Assembly: GCA_024228935.1 (NCBI GenBank)
Contig: JAAESX010000347.1
Location: forward strand, 1-64,000
DNA: 64,000 nucleotides
Source: Pseudomonadota bacterium
GTDB lineage: Bacteria; Myxococcota_A; UBA796; CAJQPC01
Reading direction: 5' to 3'
Below the pieces are notes generated by a model, which saw only the letters and a program-made list of their open reading frames with translations, was not told where the DNA came from and did no database searches. Position numbers and translations under genes: made by a program. This document shows positions 33,568-42,220 of this stretch, one piece after another. The stretch's first letter is position 1. Each line of letters opens with the position of its first letter.

Positions 33568-35250
33568 ATGTACCGCGACTTCCTCATCCTCGGCGGCGCT
33601 GGCCTGGTCGGCACCCAGGTCGTTCGCAAGATCGTCAAGACGTTCGGGGCCCATCGCATCGTCGTCGGCTCGCTCTTCGAGCAGGAAGCCGTCGCGGCGT
33701 GCCAGAAGTTCGAGCGCCAGTTCGGAACCGGCGTCTCGTTCGTGCCTGAGTGGGGCGACCTCTTCCTGCCCAGCGAGCTGTCGACGACCCGCCGCGCGGA
33801 GCTGCTGGCCGACACGTCCAAGCGGGCGGCGCTGCTGAACTCCCTGTACGGGGACTTCGAGGAGGCCTACCGCGACAACCAGCTCGTGAAGCTCATCCGC
33901 CGGCACCGCCCGGACGTGATGGTGGACTGTGTCAACACGGCCACTGGCCTCAGCTACCAGGACGTCTTCGACGGCGCGGCCAAGGTCCGCGAGCGCATCG
34001 GGCCCGACGGCTTCGACACATCCCACACAAAGGATCTGGAGACGTTCCTGCTGTCCCAGTCCGTGCCGCAGCTCATCCGCCACGTACGGTTCATCCACCG
34101 CGCGACCATCGAGTACAAGACCAAGGTCTACCTGAAGGTCGGCACGACGGGCACGGGCGGCATGGGGATGAACATCCCCTACACACACAGCGAGGACAGC
34201 CCGTCGCGCAAGCTGCTGGCGAAGACCGAGGTCGCGTTCGGCCATACGGGTCTGTTGTTCCTGCTGTCGCGGACGCCGGGGGCCCCCATCGTCAAGGAGG
34301 TCAAGCCCGCGGCGATGATCGGGTACAAGGCCGTTCAGGTGAAGACTGTGCGGGACAAGCACAACAACTCGAACCTGTTCGGTGTGAAGACCGAACAGAT
34401 CGCCAAGGGCGCCACGCTCGAGCTCCGCCAGGACGAGGCCGCCTACGAGAAGACGGGTGAGCTGAACGTGGCCATCGTCGACACCGGCGAGAACGGCCTG
34501 TTCACCCGCGGCGAGTTCGAAGCCATCACCGCGCTGGGCCAGATGGAGTACGTCACGCCCGAGGAGATCGCACAGATCGTCGTGCGCGAGCTGCGCGGTG
34601 CCACGACCGGACGCGACGTCATCTCGGCGCTCGACGGAGCCGTCCTGGACCCCAGCTACAAGGCCGGCCTGGTCCGGAACGTCGCGCTGAAGGACCTGCG
34701 TCTGGTCGAGAAGGGCTCGCTCGAGGACGGGACCGGCGTGCCCTCGATCGCGCTGGGTCGCCTGGGGCCGCCCGCGCTGTCGAAGCTGCTGTTCGAGGCG
34801 GCGCTACTGAAGAAGGTCTACGCGACGATGGACGACATGGTCGCCGTGCGACCGAACCAGATGGCCAAGGCGCTGGAGGAGGCGCTCGTCGGCATGCGGT
34901 TCGACCAGCTGGCCCCCTCGATCGGCGTCCCGGTCCTGCTCGCCGACGGGAAGACCCTGATGCGCGGACCGCGGATCAACGTGCCCGAGCTCCTGGGCCA
35001 CGGCACGACCGTGACCATCGACGCCGGCGACATCGACGTGTGGGCTGCGAAGGGCTGGGTCGACCTCCGCCCCTCGAACATGGACGTCTGGATCCGCCGC
35101 GTGCAGCGGATGGTGCAGGCCCGTCGGGACCTGCGGATGGAGGGCTCGGCCGCGGCGACCATCGAGTCGTACATGAGCCACAAGTTCGAGATCGGCGAGG
35201 TCGTCGCCTGGATCTTCAACAACGAGATGGGCGGCTACCGCATCAAGTAG
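33568..35250 (+). CDS. Rossmann-fold NAD(P)-dependent short-chain dehydrogenase-like protein
   Basis: This 560-residue protein begins with a nucleotide-binding fingerprint (DFLILGGAGLVGTQVVRKI) and then a long C-terminal part (VNTATGLSYQDVFDGAAKVR, HRATIEYKTKVYLKVGTTGT, GMNIPYTHSED) seen in large SDR-like proteins of Myxococcota and related bacteria. No catalytic YxxxK is obvious to me, so chemistry is uncertain. It is a single-gene unit; the downstream gene is convergent and overlaps by 16 bases. Confidence 0.8.
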   Translation: MYRDFLILGGAGLVGTQVVRKIVKTFGAHRIVVGSLFEQEAVAACQKFERQFGTGVSFVPEWGDLFLPSELSTTRRAELLADTSKRAALLNSLYGDFEEAYRDNQLVKLIRRHRPDVMVDCVNTATGLSYQDVFDGAAKVRERIGPDGFDTSHTKDLETFLLSQSVPQLIRHVRFIHRATIEYKTKVYLKVGTTGTGGMGMNIPYTHSEDSPSRKLLAKTEVAFGHTGLLFLLSRTPGAPIVKEVKPAAMIGYKAVQVKTVRDKHNNSNLFGVKTEQIAKGATLELRQDEAAYEKTGELNVAIVDTGENGLFTRGEFEAITALGQMEYVTPEEIAQIVVRELRGATTGRDVISALDGAVLDPSYKAGLVRNVALKDLRLVEKGSLEDGTGVPSIALGRLGPPALSKLLFEAALLKKVYATMDDMVAVRPNQMAKALEEALVGMRFDQLAPSIGVPVLLADGKTLMRGPRINVPELLGHGTTVTIDAGDIDVWAAKGWVDLRPSNMDVWIRRVQRMVQARRDLRMEGSAAATIESYMSHKFEIGEVVAWIFNNEMGGYRIK

Positions 35251-35615
35251 GCGGGCACGAGCTCGGCTGTTCCGGTCTGCTCCTGCAGATCGAGCACCAG
35301 GTCGATGGTGCGCACCTCGGTCTGTTCCGGGCCGTCGATGGGCCAGCCGTGAAGCCGGTCCAGGCAGCGCTGGCCTCGCCAGGTGGTCTTCCGGATGTAC
35401 GGCTCGGGCGCGACGGTGACCCGCAGCTCGGTGATGTCGTGGCGGCTGGCGCAGTACCAGATCCCGCGATTCGACCCGACGGCCTGGTTCAGCTCGTACA
35501 GGCTCATCAGGTGGCCCTGCAGGCCGCACGACCACACGGCGGGCAGCGGCCCCTCGGGCTTGTCCCAGGGGAGCTCGCCGTCGGCGGCGGCCAGCAGCAG
35601 CAGGATCCAGGGCAT
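35235..35615 (-). CDS. small secreted protein of unknown function
   Basis: This 126-residue protein has a signal peptide (MPWILLLLAAADG) and a compact domain with four cysteines (WSCGLQG, WYCASRH, RCLDRL) and a polar C-terminus. It is probably periplasmic or exported. It is convergent with the SDR-like gene and divergent from the lipase-like gene 60 bases away. No family is recognised. Confidence 0.7.
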   Translation of the reverse strand: MPWILLLLAAADGELPWDKPEGPLPAVWSCGLQGHLMSLYELNQAVGSNRGIWYCASRHDITELRVTVAPEPYIRKTTWRGQRCLDRLHGWPIDGPEQTEVRTIDLVLDLQEQTGTAELVPAYLMR

Positions 35616-35674
35616 GCCGTGTTCGACCTCCGAGGGCGCGTCGAGTTCCCGCTACGATGGGGCTCGGAGGCGAG

Positions 35675-37030
35675 ATGCTGACCCTGCTGCTGGCCTGCTC
35701 GGGTGACGTGCCCGAGGACGAGCCGTTCGTCCCCACCTTGCCGGTCGGCCACTGCGACATGGAGCCCTACACGCTCCTGGACTCGCACCAGACCGGCGCG
35801 CCGCTCGACTCGTTCTTCCTGACGAACTTCGACCTGTCGCCGTCGGCCGTGGATGCGCTCGTCGGGCTCGTCGGCGTCGAAGGCCTGTCCCCTGTCCTCT
35901 ACGGCGCCCAGGTGCTGTCGTTCCGGTACAGCACCCAGGACCGCGGGGTCCTGCAGGAGTCGACCGGTCTGCTCGCTGTCCCGACCGGCGACCCACCGGA
36001 GGAGCCCTGGCCCGTGGTGCTCATGCTGCATGGCTTCGCGGGCACCTTCGACGCGTGCGCGCCCAGCCGGGACACCCTGATCGGGCCGACACTCCCTGCA
36101 CTGCTGGCCTCGCAGGGGTTCGTCGTCATCGCCCCGGACTACATCGGGCTGAACGGCTCGGGCGAAGGCTCGACCTCGCCGCACTCCCCCCTTGTCGGCG
36201 AGCAGGTCGCGATCGGCTCCTGGGACGCCTGGCGTGCGGGTGTCGCTCTGCTGGAGGGAGACCGTGCGACGGTCCTCGACGGGACCATGCGGGAGGACGT
36301 CGTCCTGTGGGGCGCCTCGCAGGGCGGTCACGCGGCGGTCTTCACCGAGCTCGCGCAGCCCCACTACGCGCCCGAGGCCGACATCGTCGCGGTTGTCGCC
36401 GCCACACCGGCCCACGACCTGCGAGCCATCGTCCAGGACGCCGCCACGACGTGGAGCGACGCGACCGGGCTCTCCGCTCTGGCGCTGGCTCGCATGGGCA
36501 GCTGGTACGGCGAGTCCGACCTCACCACGCTGCTCACGAACGAGGAGCCCTACTTCTTCGCCGAGGCCCTGCCCCAGGTGCTCGACAGCGACCCGGACGA
36601 GTGTGCCTTCGAGGACATCGTGGTCGAGGTGTCCTCGCCCGAGGAGATCTTCGCCGTCGACTTCCTGGCCTCGGCACGGGAAGGGGACTGGGACGCCACG
36701 CGGTGGGGCTGCTTCATCGAGGAGAACTCGCTGTCGGCGACCTCGATCCCGCGCGAGGGGGACCACCCGACGCTGTTCGTCTACGGCCAGTACGACACGC
36801 TGATCGTGCCGCCGCTGCAGGAGCCGGATCACACGGCGCTGTGTGACGCTGGCCTGGAGACGGACACGCTGCAGTGCCAGGACGCGGGCCACGCGGACGC
36901 GACGCTGTGGTCGCTGCCCGAGCAGTTCAGGTGGATGCGCGAGCGCCTCTCCGGCGAGCCTTGGACGCCGGAGTGTGTGTTCGCCGAGCCCGCGTGCTGT
37001 GAGGGCACGCCCGAGGGGGAGTGCGGCTAG
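35675..37030 (+). CDS. secreted lipase/alpha-beta-hydrolase lipoprotein
   Basis: This 451-residue protein has a short lipoprotein signal (MLTLLLAC). The hydrolase fold is clear: VVLMLHGFAGTFDACAP, FVVIAPDYIGLNGSGE, the nucleophile elbow VVLWGASQGGHAA (GxSxG) and LFVYGQYDTLIVPPL with a later CQDAGHAD holding the likely His. This matches secretory lipase/prolyl-oligopeptidase-like lipoproteins. It ends with cysteine pairs (ACCEGTPEGEC). ATG 35675 has GGAGG five bases upstream, better than an in-frame upstream ATG. Confidence 0.88.
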   Translation: MLTLLLACSGDVPEDEPFVPTLPVGHCDMEPYTLLDSHQTGAPLDSFFLTNFDLSPSAVDALVGLVGVEGLSPVLYGAQVLSFRYSTQDRGVLQESTGLLAVPTGDPPEEPWPVVLMLHGFAGTFDACAPSRDTLIGPTLPALLASQGFVVIAPDYIGLNGSGEGSTSPHSPLVGEQVAIGSWDAWRAGVALLEGDRATVLDGTMREDVVLWGASQGGHAAVFTELAQPHYAPEADIVAVVAATPAHDLRAIVQDAATTWSDATGLSALALARMGSWYGESDLTTLLTNEEPYFFAEALPQVLDSDPDECAFEDIVVEVSSPEEIFAVDFLASAREGDWDATRWGCFIEENSLSATSIPREGDHPTLFVYGQYDTLIVPPLQEPDHTALCDAGLETDTLQCQDAGHADATLWSLPEQFRWMRERLSGEPWTPECVFAEPACCEGTPEGECG

Positions 37031-37326
37031 CAGCAGCCCCCACCCGCGTAGTGCCACGTGCTGGCCGGGGCCCGCAGCAGCGGGTTGTTCATCCGCTCGA
37101 ACGCGCCCGCCGTCTTGTCGCAGACGGCCAGCGGGACCTCGGGCAGCAGGACGTGGCCCTTGCCGTCGTCGAAGGGCTCCTTGCCCAGCCAGAACGCGAC
37201 GCGGCCGGTGAAGACGCAGGCGCCGTCCGAGGGCATGGGGTCCTTGATCGCGAGGACCTCGATGGACTCCAGCAGGATGTCCTCGTCGATCTCGTAGGTC
37301 TCCGCGTCGAGCAGGCGGTAGGGCAT
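37027..37326 (-). CDS. small unknown protein, probably N-terminally frameshifted
   Basis: This 99-residue frame (RLLDAETYEIDEDILLESIE, FTGRVAFWLGKEPFDDGK) ends in CC. Just upstream, an ATG at 37393 with a good GGAG site opens MSQEDSYLQTTR in another frame, while the frame of this protein continues upstream as AGFGTIEVRRR before a stop without a start codon. A one-base indel near 37360 would join the two into a ~120-residue protein. The alternative is that translation really starts at ATG 37326. No family is recognised. Confidence 0.6.
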   Translation of the reverse strand: MPYRLLDAETYEIDEDILLESIEVLAIKDPMPSDGACVFTGRVAFWLGKEPFDDGKGHVLLPEVPLAVCDKTAGAFERMNNPLLRAPASTWHYAGGGCC

Positions 37327-37415
37327 CCGCCGGCGGACCTCGATGGTGCCGAAGCCGGCGCGTGGTCTGGAGGTAGCTGTCTTCCTGGCTCATTCGAGCT
37401 CCGTCGAAAAGGGGG

Positions 37416-38378
37416 TCAAGCGAGCGCGCCGCCGCAGGACGAGCCCGCGCCAGCCGTGCAGCCGAAGCAGTGGGGTCCGACACGGATCGGTCGGCCTTCC
37501 CAGTCGTCCGCGTCGGTCAGGTCATGGATCGACCGGGTCGAGCCCGGCGAGGGCATGTCCAGCATCTGGTTGAAGTCGCAGTCGTACAGCGCTCCGTCCC
37601 AGCCGATGCTGATGAGGTGGCGGCACATGAGGCCGTCCACCGTCGCCGGGTTGAAGGCGCCGACCAGGAGCTGCATGTACTCGTCGTGGCGGCCCTCGCG
37701 GGCGAGGTCGGTCGCGAACCGCGCGATGGGCATGTTCGCCAGCGTCAGGAGGTTCGTGAACTCGACGCCGAAGTCCTCGTGCAGCCGGCGCTTGTAGTCG
37801 GCCTCCAGGCTCGCCTGGCCCGGCGGCAGGAAGGCGCCGCCCGGGTTGTAGACGAGTGACAGCGTGCGGGTCGTCCCGTAGCCGAGCGCGTTGAGTCGCC
37901 GGAGCCCCTCGATGCTCTTGTCGAACACGCCGCGCCCGCGCTGGGCGTCCACGTTCTTCTCGCTGTAGCAGGGCAGGCTGGCGATGACCTCGACGTCGTG
38001 CTCGGCGAGAAACTCGGCGGTGTCCTCCTGACCGGGCTCGAACAGGACCGTGAGGTTGCAGCGGTCGAGCACGCGTCGTCCCAGCTGTCGTGTGCGCGAG
38101 ACGATGTGGCGGAAGTGCGGGTTCAGCTCGGGGGCGCCGCCCGTCAGATCGATCAGCTCGAGCGCCGGGTTCCGCTCGAGCAGCCACAGCAGCCGATCGG
38201 CGGTGGCCTCGTCCATCATCTCTGTGCGCGTCGGGCTGGCGTCCACGTGGCAGTGGCGGCACGCCTGGTTGCACCGCTTCCCGAGGTTGGCCTGGAGCCA
38301 GGTCGGTCGGGCGCGGGTCAGGGAGCGGTGGCCATGCTCGGCCAGCGTCCCGCTGAAGTCGTGGAGTCGTCGGTTCAT
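37416..38378 (-). CDS. arsS: ArsS-like radical SAM enzyme
   Basis: This 320-residue radical SAM protein has the cluster motif C36-x3-C40-x2-C43 within CNQACRHCHVDASP, followed by LIDLTGGAPELNPHFRHIV. The C-terminal cysteine block is typical of the arsenosugar-biosynthesis ArsS group (RHLISIGWDGALYDCDFNQM, CFGCTAGAGSSCGGAL). ArsS makes a 5'-deoxyadenosyl arsenical. No arsM or other arsenic genes are adjacent, so the exact substrate is inferred from family only. AGGAGTGGG precedes the ATG. Confidence 0.88.
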   Translation of the reverse strand: MNRRLHDFSGTLAEHGHRSLTRARPTWLQANLGKRCNQACRHCHVDASPTRTEMMDEATADRLLWLLERNPALELIDLTGGAPELNPHFRHIVSRTRQLGRRVLDRCNLTVLFEPGQEDTAEFLAEHDVEVIASLPCYSEKNVDAQRGRGVFDKSIEGLRRLNALGYGTTRTLSLVYNPGGAFLPPGQASLEADYKRRLHEDFGVEFTNLLTLANMPIARFATDLAREGRHDEYMQLLVGAFNPATVDGLMCRHLISIGWDGALYDCDFNQMLDMPSPGSTRSIHDLTDADDWEGRPIRVGPHCFGCTAGAGSSCGGALA

Positions 38379-38444
38379 CCCACTCCTGATGCTCCAGGAC
38401 GCGTCGCGGTGCAAGCGCGCGGCAGATATGGTTCCAGCGCTCCG

Positions 38445-39371
38445 ATGTCCGACGGCAAGAAGCCAGATACCGTGCAGTCGCTGGGGGGTTCTGTCCTGAT
38501 CCAGGTCGGGGCCCACCCGGGCGATCCCGATCGCGGCGATCCCGATCCCGCGAACGCCCAAAAGGCCTTTGTCCTGGGCCAGTTGGCGATGGACCGGGGC
38601 GAGTGGGAGGAGGCCGAAGCGCGGTTCGCCGAAGCCGCCGAGCTGGACTGGACCCAGGCGATGTTCGTCGAGTGGCAGGACGAGGCGCGCTCGCGACTGA
38701 CCGAGCGCGACCCTGTCGAGGACGTCGAGGACGTCGAAGATCCGGGGACCGCGCCGCCGCCCTCGCTGGCGATGCCGACCAGCTCGCTCGTCGACGACGC
38801 GAGCTCCAGCGCGACCGCGACGAACCCTCGCACGGCTGGGCTCGAGGATCGCGAGTCCGTCCAGCGCACCATCGCTGAGCGCTACCACCGACTCGGCGAG
38901 CGAGCCCAGGGCCCAGGCGGAAGAGACTCTGCGGGCCGAGACGGAGCGCAAGGAGAAGAACGCCGAGCGGTACTTCAGGCGAGGTGAGCGCGCCCGGACA
39001 AGGTGAAGGACGACGCGCCAGCGAAGGTCGCCGAGGCGTCGAAGGGGCCGCCTCTCCTGGAGAAGCTGCCGCTCAACCGACGTCAGCTCCTGATGACGGT
39101 CCTGGCGGCACTCCTGCTGGGCTACGCCGCGCTGTCCGGAGGCGTAGAGCCGGTCGAGGACGTCGCGCTGGACCACGCCGAGGTCGCCACGTTCGTCCGC
39201 CTGAACGAGGCCAGCTCGGGCTGGCATGGAGAGCTCGCCGAGCCGCTGACGGGCCTCACCGGTCGGGCGCTCTAGGCGCGCTGCGACGAGGTGGCCAGCG
39301 GGCTACCGGGCGGCGGGCTGGTCGTGCTGACGGGCAGCGATGGCGGCAGCGTCGTCTGCGCCGGAGACTGA
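38445..39371 (+). pseudogene. single-pass membrane protein with TPR-like N-terminus, three lesions
   Basis: The gene starts at ATG 38445. A TPR-like segment comes first (AFVLGQLAMDRGEWEEAEAR). An extra base near 38910 (cagggccc) ends that frame early, while the next frame reads ERAQAQAEETLRAETERKEK. A missing base near 38995 shifts back into KDDAPAKVAEASKG and a membrane helix (LLMTVLAALLLGYAALSG). An in-frame TAG at 39273 then interrupts, after which the same frame runs on as ARCDEVASGLPGG to TGA 39371. With the lesions repaired the protein is ~308 residues with a Cys pair at the end, like the gene at 18674. Confidence 0.8.
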
Positions 39372-39372
39372 G

Positions 39373-39856
39373 CTACCAGGAGTCCGAGAAGGGCTCGACG
39401 CGAACGCGGGTATCGGCCTGGTCCTGCAGGGTCGGGCCGAGCTTCAGCAGCTGGTAGGGCTGGCCGTCTCCGTCGGTGTCGCACTCGGCGAGGACCCACC
39501 AGTCGTTCCGGTCCCACTTCCCGGCGGCGTGCGCTGAGTAGCTGCACAGGAGCTCGCCGTCCGGCTGCCAGCCGAGCGTGGCCCAGGCGATGCGCCCCTC
39601 GGTGTCGACGCCCTCGTTCCAGCGTCGGCCCTGTGTCCCGTCGACCCCGGCGTGTGCGGGGCTCGGGCTGGGGTTCAGGCCTGTGTTCAGCGCGACGTGG
39701 TCCTCGGTGGACTCGGCGTAGACCTCGACGGTGTCCTGGATGGTCGTGGTGTGCGTGGTCGCTTCGGCTCGCCGAGCGGTGCGCTGGGCCTCGGCCACAC
39801 GCGGGAGCCAGAGCTGCGAGCAGCACCAGCTCGATGACGGAAAATCCGCGTCGCAT
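39373..39856 (-). pseudogene. type IV pilin pseudogene with a deletion in the hydrophobic helix
   Basis: The start at 39856 gives a prepilin signal, MRRG then FSVIELVLLAALA. The frame then fails, and another frame continues as LPRVAEAQRTARRAEATT and a globular pilin domain ending FSDSW. Alignment with the intact pilin at 18225 (FTLVELMVTVAIIGILAAIA) shows the helix is about seven residues too short here. One deletion of roughly 22 bases in the helix explains both the shortening and the frame change. Confidence 0.8.
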
Positions 39857-39961
39857 CCCGTTCCGTGGTCCGAAGCAGCGGAGTCTACTTCGAAGAGGGT
39901 GGCGTAGCCGATCCATCGGCGCTACGATCCCCATCAGATCAGGACGAGCGAGGGGTTTGCC

Positions 39962-40180
39962 ATGGGACAGGAAGTCACCGCCAGACGGCGCAGGGCGTAC
40001 GAGGATGCGGAAGTCGTGATCGACGTGATCGATGACGAGGGACCCGTCATCCGTTCCGGATCGATGCTCGAGCGCCCCATACCGCAGGACCGACCGGTTC
40101 TCCGAAGGGTGGTGCAGGGGGCGCTCGTGCTGGCGGTGGTCGGCGCCGTCCTGGCCTGGTTCTTCCCGGGCGCGCTGTAG
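39962..40180 (+). CDS. small C-tail-anchored membrane protein
   Basis: This 72-residue protein has a basic N-terminus (ARRRRAYED), an acidic middle (VVIDVIDDEG) and one C-terminal membrane helix (VVQGALVLAVVGAVLAWFF). GAGGGG stands six bases before the ATG. It is 18 bases upstream of the pseudouridine synthase gene, so probably co-transcribed. Function unknown. Confidence 0.65.
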   Translation: MGQEVTARRRRAYEDAEVVIDVIDDEGPVIRSGSMLERPIPQDRPVLRRVVQGALVLAVVGAVLAWFFPGAL

Positions 40181-40198
40181 AAGGGATAGCCCCGGGGC

Positions 40199-40972
40199 GT
40201 GGACCCCATCCCGCTACTGGCCCAGGGCGACGGCTTCATCGTCGTCAGCAAGCCACCCCGCGTCGTCGTCCATCGCGGACGGGACACGCGCGACGAGTAC
40301 GCGGCGCTCCAGCGGGCCCGTGACCTGGCGGGGTGTCGCGTGTTTCCCATCCACCGCCTGGACCGCCAGGCCAGTGGGTGCCTGCTCTTCGCGACCCGAC
40401 GCGAGCGGGCCGGCGAGCTGCACCTGGCGCTCAAGAAGGGCACCAAGACGTACGTGTGTCTCACGCGCGGCTGGTTCAAGCACGAGTGGCCGTTGACCAT
40501 CGACAAGCCCATCACCAGCGAGGGTCGAACCAAGGAGGCCGAGTCGCTGGTCGAGTGCCTGGGGCGCAGCCACGACCCGCGCTGCTCGCTGGTCCGGGTC
40601 CGCCCGGTCACCGGACGCAACCACCAGGTTCGCCGGCACGTCCGCGACCTGCACCACCCCATCATCGGGGACCGCGACCACGGCGACCACCGCGAGAACC
40701 GGGTCTGGCGCGAACAGAGAGGGATGGCTCGCCTGGCGCTGCACGCGCTCGCGCTGGACCTCGAGCTCCCCGAGGGACGCCTCCAGGTGCACAGCCCGCT
40801 GTGGGACGACATGCACGCCGTGCTGACGACCATGCCGTGGTGGGACGAGGCGGTCGAGCAGCAGCCCGAGCTCGCCTCCGACCCGCTACGCGTCGCGGAC
40901 TACATCCAGACCGAGGCCTACGAAGGACCGGCCTCGCCGGAGAGTCCCGCGGAGAACGACGCCGGCGCCTGA
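40199..40972 (+). CDS. RluA/TruC-family pseudouridine synthase
   Basis: This 257-residue enzyme has the catalytic motif PIHRLDRQASGCLLFA (HRLD, Asp nucleophile), DGFIVVSKPPRVVVHRG at the start and RVRPVTGRNHQVRRHVRDL with the family GRxHQIR element. Size and the short N-terminus (no S4 domain) fit TruC, the tRNA U65 synthase, but other RluA members are possible. GTG start. The C-terminal ~30 residues are polar and overlap the convergent AAA gene by 55 bases. Confidence 0.9.
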   Translation: MDPIPLLAQGDGFIVVSKPPRVVVHRGRDTRDEYAALQRARDLAGCRVFPIHRLDRQASGCLLFATRRERAGELHLALKKGTKTYVCLTRGWFKHEWPLTIDKPITSEGRTKEAESLVECLGRSHDPRCSLVRVRPVTGRNHQVRRHVRDLHHPIIGDRDHGDHRENRVWREQRGMARLALHALALDLELPEGRLQVHSPLWDDMHAVLTTMPWWDEAVEQQPELASDPLRVADYIQTEAYEGPASPESPAENDAGA

Positions 40973-42105
40973 GCCCGGAGCTCGGTGACGACCTCGGCGA
41001 GCGCACGGCTCGGCTCCCGCAGGCGACGTCGGGCGAGCTCCTCGAGGAACGCGCCCGTCAGCCCCGCCGACAGGCGCACGGCCTCGTCGTCGAACAGCCC
41101 GTGGTGGGCGAGGATGGCCCGCCGTCCGTCCGCGTCCGGCGGCGCGATGAAGACCACCCGGTCGAGCCGGCCCGCCCGCATCCCGGGCCAGTACAGCGCC
41201 CCCGGCTTGTGAGCGGACGCCGCCGTCAGCGTGTCGTCCATCAGCGTCGCCACCACCAGCGGCACGTGGCCGTGCAGCCGGTCCAGCAGCGCTGCGAATC
41301 CCGCGTCCAGGCCGTCACCGAGCACCAGGTCGTCGAGCAGGACGACCTCGGGACACAGCAGCGCGGTCAGCTCGAGCGCGGCCTGGTGGCCCATGCTCGC
41401 GGCGATCTGGAGCACCCGTCCGTTCGGGATGGCGGTGCGGGCCATCGTGGTCTTGCCGGCGCCCGTGGGGCCGACGATGAGGACGACCCGGGTCCCCTCG
41501 GCCGGGGACCGAAGCCACTCGCGCAGCTCCTCGGCCGCCGGCCCAACCGGCGCGGTGACGGCGCGCAGGGGGACGAGGCTCAGGCGCTCGACGCCCGCCA
41601 GCGTGTTCTGGGCCTCGACGGCCAGGCCGGGGTGCTCGGTCCACAGGCGGCCGAGCAGCTCGGCGAACGCTCCGGGACGGTTCTCCAGGAGCTGGTCGTG
41701 GCCGTGCTGCTTCACGAGCGCGGCGACGGGGCGCTGTGGGCCGTGCCAGACGAGGACTTCGGTGCCTTCCTCGCCCGGGTAGCTGCCGGGCACCCGGACC
41801 CGCTCGGGCTTGGTGATGGCGGTCATGTGCTCGCGCAGCAGCCGCAACACACCGGCGTGCTGGGCGACGGTCGTCCAGCCCAGGTCGCCCAGGACCTCCA
41901 CCGTGTCCCGCTCGGGCATCAGGATGTCGAGCACGTTCCCGGCCACGCTCATGAGCGCCAACAGCCGAGGCAGCCCCTTGGCGTCGCGGGCGAGCGTCAG
42001 GCTCCGCACCATCGCGTCCAGGCGATGGGTCGTGTTGCGGAATCGGTCCAGCAGCCCGTTCGCCTGCAGCAGCTTCAGCTCGTGATCGTTCGGCATGCGG
42101 CGCAT
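40918..42105 (-). CDS. AAA-family ATPase with unidentified N-terminal domain
   Basis: This 395-residue protein has Walker A at about 212-220 (GPTGAGKTT), Walker B at about 254-260 (VVLLDDL), a sensor-like TLMDD and AGRLDRVVFIAPPD resembling the AAA+ second region of homology. The N-terminal 200 residues have no domain I know. It is not obviously the Pvc15-type ATPase of contractile systems, and lies 24 kb from that operon. The start is uncertain (ATG 42105 or 42096); no clear ribosome-binding site. Divergent from the propeller lipoprotein gene. Confidence 0.8.
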   Translation of the reverse strand: MRRMPNDHELKLLQANGLLDRFRNTTHRLDAMVRSLTLARDAKGLPRLLALMSVAGNVLDILMPERDTVEVLGDLGWTTVAQHAGVLRLLREHMTAITKPERVRVPGSYPGEEGTEVLVWHGPQRPVAALVKQHGHDQLLENRPGAFAELLGRLWTEHPGLAVEAQNTLAGVERLSLVPLRAVTAPVGPAAEELREWLRSPAEGTRVVLIVGPTGAGKTTMARTAIPNGRVLQIAASMGHQAALELTALLCPEVVLLDDLVLGDGLDAGFAALLDRLHGHVPLVVATLMDDTLTAASAHKPGALYWPGMRAGRLDRVVFIAPPDADGRRAILAHHGLFDDEAVRLSAGLTGAFLEELARRRLREPSRALAEVVTELRAQAPASFSAGLSGEAGPS

Positions 42106-42220
42106 TGTCGCCGCGGAAACGCATGGGTCAAGCAGCACGATCGGGTGGGCGGACAGAAAATGGTCGCCTGACCCTGGGAGGTCCCGCTATGTTCCCGTCA
42201 GGGCAGCCCTTGGAGGCACG

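Noticed and set aside
40918..42105. AAA ATPase considered as the missing Pvc15-type ATPase of the eCIS
   Set aside because: It is 23 kb away on the other strand, has an unrelated N-terminus, and none of its neighbours is eCIS-related.
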